This document shows, piece after piece, positions 50,407-58,054 of a stretch of DNA of 64,000 bases. Each line of letters starts with the position of its first letter. The stretch's first letter is position 1. Below the pieces are notes generated by a model. The model was not told the DNA's origin, did not search any database, and saw nothing but the letters and a program-made list of their open reading frames with translations. Source of the stretch: Rugamonas violacea (GTDB lineage: Bacteria; Pseudomonadota; Gammaproteobacteria; Burkholderiales; Burkholderiaceae_D); NCBI RefSeq assembly GCF_016461825.1, contig NZ_JAEMNU010000113.1, forward strand, positions 59,908 to 123,907, written 5' to 3'. Both the position numbers and the translations under genes were made by a program.

Positions 50407-51408
50407 TCACCAGAGTTGAACCACATGACCCAGACCCTGGGCGCGGGCGCGCTCGGCGAACAGGCGGCCCAGCGCGATGTCGGTGATGACCATGCCGCTG
50501 TTGTAGGCGAACACGCGGCCACGCCCGTCGGCGCTGCGGCCCGGCTGCTTGCCGGCCAAAATATCCGGCAGCTCGGCGTCCACCTCGGGCAGCTCGCCGC
50601 GCTCGTCGGCCATGTCGACGCCGGTCACCCGCATCTGCTCGGCGCTGGTGGCGATGCGGTAGTCGGCCCGGTGCAGCAGCTCGGCGTGCAGGCCGTAGCC
50701 GACCAGGATGGTCAGCGCGTCCGGCTTGAGCCAGTCGGCGCGCACCAGGGCCGGCGAATGCGGCCCCGCCGCGCCGATGACGATGTCGGCGACCCGCGCC
50801 GCTGCCGCCAGATCGGTCGACACCTCGACCTGCCGGCCTGGATGGAAGCGGCGCATATTCGCCAACACGGCGGCGACGCCCTCGGCGTGGTGGCCGTGGA
50901 CGATCAGCCGCGTCAGCTGCGGCATCGCCTCGACCAGGAAGGGCAAGGCGGTCTGGCCCTGGGTGCCGCAGCCGACCACCAGCGCGGTGCGCGCCTCGGC
51001 CGGCGCGCAGACGCGGGCGATCAGCGCCGAGGCGGCCGGCGTGCGCAGCGCGCCCACCAGGCTGCAATCCATCAGCGCGATGGGCAGGCCGGTGCTGTCG
51101 TCGTACAGCAGCAGCGAGGTGTAGTACTTCTGCGTCGCCTTGTCGTGGTCGGCGTCGAACTTGTACGAGGTCTTGATGGCGACGGTGTCGCGCTCGCCGT
51201 CGCGGCCGAGCATGGCGTAGGCCACCGAGCGCTCGTCGGCCGGCTTGGTGGTCAGCTTGCGCGGGTTGGCCGACAGGCCGGCGGCGAAGGCCTTGTAGGC
51301 GCCTTCGACGCTGCGCAGCACCTCGGCCAGCGAGTAATCGACAGCCGCCAGGTCCTGCTTGCTCAACACGCGCAAGCCGCCGCCGTCATGGGTGACTATG
51401 GAATGCAT
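50407..51408 (-). CDS. SbnB-like oxidoreductase (ornithine cyclodeaminase/mu-crystallin family)
   Basis: 333 residues from the ATG at 51408 (MHSIVTHDGG), with CGGAG 7 bases upstream. NAD-binding Rossmann motif VVGCGTQGQTALPFL (about 138-152), AIKTSYKF near residue 80 and MDCSLVGALRTPAASAL (about 112-128) fit the family. SbnB oxidatively splits ACEGA to L-2,3-diaminopropionate and 2-oxoglutarate. Located between the oxygenase and decarboxylase genes and near the SbnA-like gene, it completes a two-step diaminopropionate route. Confidence 0.85.
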   Translation of the reverse strand: MHSIVTHDGGGLRVLSKQDLAAVDYSLAEVLRSVEGAYKAFAAGLSANPRKLTTKPADERSVAYAMLGRDGERDTVAIKTSYKFDADHDKATQKYYTSLLLYDDSTGLPIALMDCSLVGALRTPAASALIARVCAPAEARTALVVGCGTQGQTALPFLVEAMPQLTRLIVHGHHAEGVAAVLANMRRFHPGRQVEVSTDLAAAARVADIVIGAAGPHSPALVRADWLKPDALTILVGYGLHAELLHRADYRIATSAEQMRVTGVDMADERGELPEVDAELPDILAGKQPGRSADGRGRVFAYNSGMVITDIALGRLFAERARAQGLGHVVQLW

Positions 51409-51461
51409 GGACAATCTCCGTTCAATGTGATGGTGTAATCGTGTGTGTAGCCGGGCGCCGC

Positions 51462-52520
51462 CTAGACGATGTGGCGGCCCAGCGCGCTCTCGCGGTAGGG
51501 CAAGGAGGCGCGCAGGCTCAACGTGACGTTGACGCGGCGCAGCCAGCGGTGGCGCGGGCCGTAGTTGGGTTGATAAATCGAGCGGCCGTGGACGGCGCGC
51601 TTGTTATCGATCCACAGCATGTCGCCCGGCTCCATGACCACGCCGAGCTTTTTGGCGTCGAACTCGCGCAGCAGCCAGTCGAAGGCCTGCGCCGCCTCCT
51701 CGTCGCCGTCGGCGGCGCGCATGAAGGCCTCGTCGACCTGGATGAAGGGCTTGTCGCGCGCGCCCGACAAGGCCGGCACCGGCCGTGGATCGGAGTGCAT
51801 GCGCTGAATATGTTCGAAGGCGTGGTCGTCCAGGCGCCAATGGGCGCTGACGTTCTGGTCCGGCAGGTGCGACTTGTCCGGCAGGATGAGGAAGCGCGGC
51901 GCCGACAGGATGCGCCACTTGTCGTCCGGGATGTGCAGGTTGCCGATGTAGGACAGGATGGTCTCGGCCTGTTCCTCGTTGCGGTAGCACAGGATGGCCA
52001 GGAAGTCGCTGCGGAACTCGTGGAAGGCCTCCTCGTTGTGCCACACCAGCGTGGTGCTGCTGCTGCCGCCGAGCTGCTCGTTGCGCTCCTTCGGAATCGG
52101 CACGATGTGGCGCAGGAAGCGGCCGTTCTCCTGCGTGCGCCAACCGAAAATATCGCCCAGCGCCGCCGCCAGCAGGCACTGCGTGACCTCCTCGCGCAAG
52201 GTCGGCGGATTGCGCCACGGCGCGTCCCAGTGGCTCGGCGAGGGGCCGATGCGCTCGTCGTCGACCGGCACGCCGCGCAGCAGCACGGCGCCGCAGGCCA
52301 GGTGCAGGTACTTGAAACGGTGCGCCAACTCGCGCAGGCGGCGCGGCAGCTGCTGCGCCGCCAGGCTGCAGGCGTCGGCGAATTCCGCCGTCTCGACGCT
52401 GCCGAAGCTCTGCGTCAGCTCATCGACCAGGGTCTTGAGCTCGGCCAGCTCGGGCGCCGTCAAGCGGTGGGTGTAGAGGGCGGATACATCGCTGCCGCCC
52501 AGGGGACTTGCCTGTGCCAT
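51462..52520 (-). CDS. TauD/clavaminate synthase-like Fe(II)/2-oxoglutarate oxygenase
   Basis: 352 residues. Iron ligands: the H-x-E motif in LVWHNEEAFH (about residue 157-162) and the distal His in DNKRAVHGRSIY (about 310), with a following Arg (RHRWLRRVNV) to bind 2-oxoglutarate. H-x-E rather than H-x-D is typical of amino-acid beta-hydroxylases such as AsnO- and VioC-type enzymes. It would hydroxylate an amino-acid unit; beta-hydroxy-Asp or similar groups are common iron ligands. It is the first biosynthetic gene after the receptor, 73 bases away. Confidence 0.85.
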   Translation of the reverse strand: MAQASPLGGSDVSALYTHRLTAPELAELKTLVDELTQSFGSVETAEFADACSLAAQQLPRRLRELAHRFKYLHLACGAVLLRGVPVDDERIGPSPSHWDAPWRNPPTLREEVTQCLLAAALGDIFGWRTQENGRFLRHIVPIPKERNEQLGGSSSTTLVWHNEEAFHEFRSDFLAILCYRNEEQAETILSYIGNLHIPDDKWRILSAPRFLILPDKSHLPDQNVSAHWRLDDHAFEHIQRMHSDPRPVPALSGARDKPFIQVDEAFMRAADGDEEAAQAFDWLLREFDAKKLGVVMEPGDMLWIDNKRAVHGRSIYQPNYGPRHRWLRRVNVTLSLRASLPYRESALGRHIV

Positions 52521-52593
52521 CTATCATCTCCTGAATTAAACAAGTGAACAAGATCGCTGGCACCGGGGCTGGCTATGTAGGTGAAACTGTTGG

Positions 52594-54732
52594 CTACAAT
52601 TCGAACTGCGCCGAGGCGGCGATGCTGCGCGGTTTGCCGGGATAGACGCTGGCGAAGGTCGCCGCGTTCCAGTAACGCCGGTCGGCCAGGTTCTCCACGT
52701 TCAGCCGCAAGGTGGCGCGGCGGCCGCCTATCCAGGCCTGGTAGCGCAGGCCGAGATCGACGCGGGCGTAACCGGGCAGATCGACCGAGTTGACGCTGTC
52801 GAGCGGCCGCGCGGCGACGAAATAGGCGCCGCCGTTGAGGAACAGGCCGTCCAGCACGGCGACGCGGTAGTCGGCAAACACGCTGGCCTGACGCCGTGGC
52901 ACGTTGGGCGCCCGCTTGCCGCTGGTGAGCGGGTCGCCGGTGGCCACTTGCGCGCTGTCGAGCAGGGCCAGGCCGGCCACCAGCGACAGGTGCTTGCTCA
53001 GCTGGCCGTTGGCGCTGAACTCCACACCACGGTGCCGCTGCCGGCCGTCCTGCACATACACCTTGTGGCTGTTGAGGTACTCCAGTCCCTTCTCCACCTC
53101 GAACAAGGCGGCGCCGAGCAGCAAGCCGTCCAGCACTTCGGCCTTGACGCCCAGTTCCACCTGGCGGCTCTTGATCGGCTCCATCGCCACTCCCGCGTTG
53201 GCGGCGTTGAACGGCGCCACGCCGCCCTGCTCCAGTCCCTGCGAGTAGCTGGCGTAGGCCGTCACGCGCCGGTCCGGCTTGTACATCAAGCCGGCGCTGG
53301 GCACGCTGGAGTTCTGCTGGTAGACCGTGCCGGCCTGGCCCGGCTTGGTGAACTCGTTGGTATAGCGGATGAAGCGCAGGCCGACGATGGCCTGCCACGA
53401 CGAGTTCAAGGTCAGCAAATCGCTGACGAACAGCGAAGTCTGGCGGTTCTCGGTCAGGTTCTTCGGCGGCGCCGGCGGCAGCACCGGCCGCGCGCTATAG
53501 ACCGGATGGAAGATGTTCCCGACCGTGTCGGGCAAGACGATGAAGCCGCCGTCGCGCGCCGAATAGTCGCGCGCGGACAAGCCGGCGACCAGCTCGTGGC
53601 GCAGCGGCCCGCTGGCGAAACCGCCCGAAACGAAGACCTGGCCCGACGTCGCCTTGAACTGCTGGTCCGGCGAGATATACAAGTCGCCGCTGAGCACATC
53701 GCCGTTGGCACGCACCGAATACACGTCCGGGAAGGCCGCCAGCCGCGTGTTCTGCGAGCGGTTCAGCTGCGCCGTCAACGACCAGTTGTCGTTCAAGGCA
53801 TAGTCGAAACGGCCGCCGATATTGCTGGTGCGCGTCTCGTACTGCAACCAGGGTTGGCCCAGCAGGACCCGGCCGTCGACCAAGGGCGGCAGCTGGCCGT
53901 TGGCCTGCGGTCCGATCAAGGGTTGCGCCGCGACCTCCTTCTGTTGGTAGTCGACGTCCAGCCGCAGCAAGGCCTGCTGGCTCGGCTTCCAATCGAAGGC
54001 GGCGCTGGCGAAGCTACGCGACAGGTCGTCGCTGTGGTGGAAATCGCCCACCTTCTCGCGCGCCAGATTGACCCGATAACCGACCGCGCTGTCGTCGCCG
54101 AATTTGCCGCCGGCGTCGAGGTGGGCATAACGGCCCTGATGGTTGCGCAGCTCGCCGCCCAGGCTGACGAAAGACTTCGCGGTCGGCCGCTTGAGCACAT
54201 AGTTGACCGTGCCGCCGGGCGAGTTGTAACCGTAGAGGAAGCCGGACGGCCCCTTCAGCACGTCGATATGTTCGACGTTCTCCAGCGGCACATCCTGGTA
54301 AGGCGCCAGGCTCAGGCCGTCGCGGCGCATGGTGTTGGCCCAGTCGACCGCGAAGCCACGGATGCTGATATGGTCGAAGGCGCCGCCCAGCGAAGCGTTC
54401 TGCACCGAGGCGTCGTTTTTCAGCACGTCGTTGAGGGTGCGCGCGCCCTGGTTCTCGATCAGCGCCGACGAATACGACTGGATCGACAGCGGCACGTCGA
54501 GCGCATCCTTGGAGCCGAGCGCCCCCAGGTTCACGTCGCGCACTTCGTACAGCGGTTTGCGGCCGCCGACCACCACCACGCGCGCCTGCGCCGCCTCGAC
54601 GGCCGTCTGGCCACCGCCATTCGCGGCAGCATTGCCCTGCCCGTCAACCTGTTCCGCCCAAGCGCCCGAGGCTGCGCCGAAGCCGCAAGCCAAGGCAATG
54701 GCGGTCGGCGCCAAATTTGTTCTGTTCAACAC
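52594..54732 (-). CDS. TonB-dependent ferric-siderophore receptor
   Basis: 712 residues, read from a GTG at 54732; a TTG one codon later has a better spaced AGGGG. Signal peptide LAPTAIALACGFGAASGAWA. Plug domain about 60-190 (VPLSIQSYSSALIENQGARTL-type motif, then GFLYGYNSPGGTVNYVLKRP), then a 22-strand-type barrel ending in SIAASAQFEL. No N-terminal STN signalling domain, so it does not use a surface-signalling anti-sigma path. A Fur-like box lies about 70 bases upstream. It should bring the iron chelate across the outer membrane. Confidence 0.93.
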   Translation of the reverse strand: MLNRTNLAPTAIALACGFGAASGAWAEQVDGQGNAAANGGGQTAVEAAQARVVVVGGRKPLYEVRDVNLGALGSKDALDVPLSIQSYSSALIENQGARTLNDVLKNDASVQNASLGGAFDHISIRGFAVDWANTMRRDGLSLAPYQDVPLENVEHIDVLKGPSGFLYGYNSPGGTVNYVLKRPTAKSFVSLGGELRNHQGRYAHLDAGGKFGDDSAVGYRVNLAREKVGDFHHSDDLSRSFASAAFDWKPSQQALLRLDVDYQQKEVAAQPLIGPQANGQLPPLVDGRVLLGQPWLQYETRTSNIGGRFDYALNDNWSLTAQLNRSQNTRLAAFPDVYSVRANGDVLSGDLYISPDQQFKATSGQVFVSGGFASGPLRHELVAGLSARDYSARDGGFIVLPDTVGNIFHPVYSARPVLPPAPPKNLTENRQTSLFVSDLLTLNSSWQAIVGLRFIRYTNEFTKPGQAGTVYQQNSSVPSAGLMYKPDRRVTAYASYSQGLEQGGVAPFNAANAGVAMEPIKSRQVELGVKAEVLDGLLLGAALFEVEKGLEYLNSHKVYVQDGRQRHRGVEFSANGQLSKHLSLVAGLALLDSAQVATGDPLTSGKRAPNVPRRQASVFADYRVAVLDGLFLNGGAYFVAARPLDSVNSVDLPGYARVDLGLRYQAWIGGRRATLRLNVENLADRRYWNAATFASVYPGKPRSIAASAQFEL

Positions 54733-54798
54733 ACAACCCCTATCTCAACAAGCTATTAATAATTGAAACATTACCATTTGATTCATTTATAGTATCAC

Positions 54799-54819
54799 GA
54801 ATGATAACGATTCGCATTT
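54799..54819 (-). promoter_or_regulatory. Fur box-like operator upstream of the TonB receptor
   Basis: The + strand reads GAATGATAACGATTCGCATT, close to the proteobacterial Fur consensus built from NATWAT units (GATAATGATAATCATTATC). It lies in an AT-rich stretch with candidate -10 TATAAA just downstream on the - strand. Iron-replete Fur would block the receptor and, if co-transcribed, the following ten genes. Confidence 0.75.
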
Positions 54820-54895
54820 AATAATTGAGATAGGTCAAAATAATTCTTGGACGCTCCAAGGGCGGCGCCGGCCTGATCGGCAGGCATGTCTCCTC

Positions 54896-56011
54896 CTATT
54901 TTAAAAAACCCAAATTCCTCAAGAGATCCTCGGCCAGCGAGGTGATGCATTGCTTCTTCCCACCCATCCATGCCAGCAAGGTATTCCCGACGCCTATCAT
55001 GTTTAGAAACTTCCAATCACCCGCCCCAAGCTCGGTGACCGCCTGCAGCATCGCGTCGATGGCCGCGTAACAGCCGCTGATCGCCTTGGCGCTAGCGAAT
55101 CCGGCCTCGGCGATCCACTCGATGGCATAGAGATTCTCGGCTCCATTAATGGTATTTTTGTAGCTAATGACTATCTTGCTTTGGTCGACGAGTTTCTTCA
55201 TGGGGACCGAAAGTTCCTCGTATTTGAAGCGTACATCCTTCCCTCGGGTTATTGGTTTTGCGCTCGCGCTCATGGCCAACTGTGCGAGGATGGCCTGTCT
55301 TTCCGCCGCTTTTACAACCGCAACCCAGGGTAGCGTGCCGCTGGCAGCGGGCGCCTCGGGCGCTGCGTCTGCGGCAAATGCATAGCTGCCGCAACGACAC
55401 GCCGTTTCAGGCCAGCCGATGGAGGTGAAGCTTTGCATGCATTTTGTGCAGTGGAACCAAGTGGCCTGTGCCGGTGTCTTCACCTCCTCTGATGCGCGCT
55501 GGATTAGCTGCCTCATGCCTGGTCCCAGGGCGCGCGGCGCGACTGCGGTGGCCAGCTTCGCTTGCAGGGTCGGCGATGCGGCGGGCGCAGCCTTGAAACC
55601 TTGCATGGAGAGCTTGCGGGCCATTGCGTTCGCGCGGTAGACCGGCGGTGTTGTGGGCATGCCGCGGGGTGTAGGGACGGCGGACAACTTGGCCTGAATT
55701 GGCGCGCGCTGGGCAAGCCGAAAAACCGCCGGCACCTTCGGCTGCAATGGGGCCCGGATCGATGAAGCCGGCAATGCATTGACCGCTGCCGCGACAACAC
55801 GCGGTGCAAGCGCAGCTTTTCGTTGTGCGGCGGGATTGAGCGTTTGCCCCGTGGCCCAAGCTGTGGCCGGCACCGATGGACCGGGACGTGGCCGGAAAAC
55901 TGGCGGAACGAGAGCGGCGGTTCGCTGAACAGCCGGCTGCACGGCCCGCGACGGCTGCCCCAGTCGTGCCGCGACGGTTGAGATAGGCGGCTTCGTAGGC
56001 AGTGACTTCAT
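54896..56011 (-). CDS. Repeat-rich protein with zinc-ribbon motif, unknown function
   Basis: 371 residues. The first 170 residues are Pro/Ala/Arg-rich with recurring short motifs (PAVQR, PPVFRP, QRKAALAP, PKVPAVFR, IQAKLS, PPVYRA, LQAKLA), ending LIQRASEE. Next is a likely zinc ribbon, FHCTKCMQS...ACRCGSYAF (about 185-210), then a globular C-terminal domain of about 140 residues (VPMKKLVDQSKIVISYKN, AIDAMLQAVTELGAGDW). No signal peptide. Proteins with such VQR/VYRP leader repeats are often toxin-like or secreted by specialised systems, but I do not recognise this C-terminal domain. The 3' half is less GC-rich than its neighbours, hinting at transfer. Confidence 0.6.
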   Translation of the reverse strand: MKSLPTKPPISTVAARLGQPSRAVQPAVQRTAALVPPVFRPRPGPSVPATAWATGQTLNPAAQRKAALAPRVVAAAVNALPASSIRAPLQPKVPAVFRLAQRAPIQAKLSAVPTPRGMPTTPPVYRANAMARKLSMQGFKAAPAASPTLQAKLATAVAPRALGPGMRQLIQRASEEVKTPAQATWFHCTKCMQSFTSIGWPETACRCGSYAFAADAAPEAPAASGTLPWVAVVKAAERQAILAQLAMSASAKPITRGKDVRFKYEELSVPMKKLVDQSKIVISYKNTINGAENLYAIEWIAEAGFASAKAISGCYAAIDAMLQAVTELGAGDWKFLNMIGVGNTLLAWMGGKKQCITSLAEDLLRNLGFLK

Positions 56012-56229
56012 TTGTCGTCCTCGCGTGTTCGATTGGCGCTAAACTAATGTCGTTATTAAATGCATTGTATGCAACACCCCGGCGAATTAACGTATTGGCA
56101 ATTTCATGAATTGGATGGCCTCGGGTCGGGCGCCAATTGATTTCCAGCATCCAGTCAATAGTACACCGGCACGATAGGCAACCGGCAGATCCACGACTCT
56201 TGACTGCCAACGTACCTCCTTCGCTCAGC

Positions 56230-57033
56230 TCAAGCCAATTCCGCATAGCCCCTGGCCCTGGCCTCCGCCGCCAGCGCTTCGATCCGCGCATAATCCACCG
56301 CGCCGAGCTGCTCGAAGCCGGTGATCGACAGCGAGCTGAGGATTTCCGCCATCCTGCGCTGCGGCCTCAGCAAGGCCTCGCGCAGCAACCGCACCAACTC
56401 CTCCGGCACGGCGGCGCCGGCGATCATCGGCAGGCCCGGCGCGGCGGCCGAATACTGCAACACGGCCAAGCCCGCCAGGCTGTCCGGCTGGGTCTGCTGC
56501 AAGTAGCCGAAGCTCACGCAATCGATGGCGGCGATGTCGGCCGCGCCCTCGCGCAGCAGCGCCAGGCTGGCGACGTGGCTGCCGCTCCAGCGCACCTGGC
56601 GGAAGAACCTGCCCTGCTCGGCCAGCGGCGCCACCGCGTGGCGCAGCACGTTCATGCCGCTGTTCGAGCCGACGTCGTTGGCAACGGCGACCTGCCCGCG
56701 CGCCTCGGCCAGCGTGCCGATGCCGCCGCCCTTGCGCACCACGATCACGCTGGAATAGTCGCTGCCGGCGCAACCGGCGAAGGCGTAGCATGGCGTGGCG
56801 AGCAATTGCACCCGCTCGCGCAACAGGCTCACATAGGGATAGCCGCAAGTCTGGCTGAACAGCAGGTCCGGCCGTTGCCACAGGGCTGGCAGGGACGGCT
56901 CGCGCAACAGCTCGACCTCGCCGCGCCAGCCGGCGGCGCGCAGCAGGTCGAGCAACGCTTCCAGCAAGGCCTCGTAACCATCGCTGAGCTCGGTGGAAAG
57001 GTTGTACATCGGCAGGGAAATTTTCCAGCTCAT
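56230..57033 (-). CDS. PhnD-like periplasmic-binding-fold protein without signal peptide
   Basis: 267 residues from the ATG at 57033 (MSWKISLPMYN), 4 bases after the desaturase stop. The fold of phosphate/phosphonate-type binding proteins is suggested by RPDLLFSQTCGYPYVSLL (about 54-71), VIVVRKGGGIGTLAEARG, NDVGSNSGMNVLRHAV and GAADIAAIDCVSFGYL. No signal sequence is present at the start used, and no in-frame upstream start gives one, so it may be a cytoplasmic binding protein or enzyme-like relative. It is the last gene of a set with the desaturase and the ammonia-lyase homologue. Confidence 0.72.
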   Translation of the reverse strand: MSWKISLPMYNLSTELSDGYEALLEALLDLLRAAGWRGEVELLREPSLPALWQRPDLLFSQTCGYPYVSLLRERVQLLATPCYAFAGCAGSDYSSVIVVRKGGGIGTLAEARGQVAVANDVGSNSGMNVLRHAVAPLAEQGRFFRQVRWSGSHVASLALLREGAADIAAIDCVSFGYLQQTQPDSLAGLAVLQYSAAAPGLPMIAGAAVPEELVRLLREALLRPQRRMAEILSSLSITGFEQLGAVDYARIEALAAEARARGYAELA

Positions 57034-57037
57034 CGCA

Positions 57038-58012
57038 CTAGCCCGGCATGTGGGGGTGGACCGGCGCATCGACCGGGCGGAAACCGAAGCGCCGCACCAG
57101 CTCGCCATAACCGCGCACATGGAAGCCGCCGCTGCGGGCCAGGTAGGCGTCGCGCCGCGCCTTGTAAATGCGCGGCATCAAGTACCAGGGCAGCGACGGC
57201 AGGTCGTGGTGCACCAGATGCAAGTTGTTGTTCAAGAACAGCAACCGGAACAAGGGCTCCGCCTCGTTCAGCACGATGCGCTGCTTGTGCTCCTCGGCCG
57301 GCCGGTGCTCATAATAGGAACGGATCATGGTCAGCGATTGCGCCGGATAGGAAATCGCCAGCACATAGTACAGCGGCGACATGCCGAAAGACTCGTTGAG
57401 CCACCACAACATGATGCCCAGCATGGCGAAGTGGCCCAACCACATCGGCACATGTTTCCAGTCGCCCTGCCAAGGCTGGCGCAGCGCCTCGCCCCAGGCG
57501 CCGACGATGGTGATCGCCGGGCCGACCAGCATGCGGCCGCAGAAGGTTTTGTTGAACCAGTGCAGCGTGCGCAGCGGCTTGCCCATATCCGCCCAGCGCG
57601 CCGGCGACACATAGTAACTTTCCGTGTCGAGCGCCGGCATGGTCAGATGGAAATCGTTGTGGTGGCGCAGATGGCTGTCGCGGTACAGGCGGTAGGGATA
57701 CCAGATCGCCAACGGCGCCAGGCCGAACAGGCGGTTCAGCCACGGCCAGCGCGTCGGGTGGCCGTGGATCAGCTCGTGTTGCAGCGACATATACCAGGCG
57801 CACCACCAGATCATCAACAGGGTCGCGCTGAGCGGACCGATCTGTTGCCAGTAAGCCAGTGTGGCAAACCAGCCGCCGTAGATCAGCGCCATCAAGGCCC
57901 AGGTCGGCCACTCGCCGATCCACAGCGGACGTTGCCGTTCCTGGGCGACTTGCAGCCTTTGCTCCTCGTCGATGTATTCCGATGCCTGCCTCTTCAACAA
58001 TGCTGCTTGCAT
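57038..58012 (-). CDS. Membrane fatty acid desaturase-family protein
   Basis: 324 residues. Three His boxes: HELIHGH (about 79-85), HLRHHND (about 114-120) and HLVHHD (about 250-255), the di-iron site of the desaturase/hydroxylase family, with four or so helices between them. The family includes acyl desaturases as well as hydroxylases of other hydrophobic or small substrates. It lies 42 bases after the ammonia-lyase homologue and 4 bases before the PhnD-like gene, so a role tied to that pathway is possible. Substrate cannot be assigned. Confidence 0.85.
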   Translation of the reverse strand: MQAALLKRQASEYIDEEQRLQVAQERQRPLWIGEWPTWALMALIYGGWFATLAYWQQIGPLSATLLMIWWCAWYMSLQHELIHGHPTRWPWLNRLFGLAPLAIWYPYRLYRDSHLRHHNDFHLTMPALDTESYYVSPARWADMGKPLRTLHWFNKTFCGRMLVGPAITIVGAWGEALRQPWQGDWKHVPMWLGHFAMLGIMLWWLNESFGMSPLYYVLAISYPAQSLTMIRSYYEHRPAEEHKQRIVLNEAEPLFRLLFLNNNLHLVHHDLPSLPWYLMPRIYKARRDAYLARSGGFHVRGYGELVRRFGFRPVDAPVHPHMPG

Positions 58013-58054
58013 ACCGGCCTTTCCTGGCTGATGGTGAAAATGTTCAAAACGGTG

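Noticed and set aside
54795..55016. 73-codon frame overlapping the end of the zinc-ribbon gene
   Set aside because: It is an alternative frame of a real coding end plus intergenic sequence, with no ribosome site; no support from composition.
55407..56291. Alternative - strand frame over the start of the zinc-ribbon gene
   Set aside because: Arg/Gly/Ser-rich frame-shifted reading of the repeat region; the motif-bearing frame explains the sequence better.
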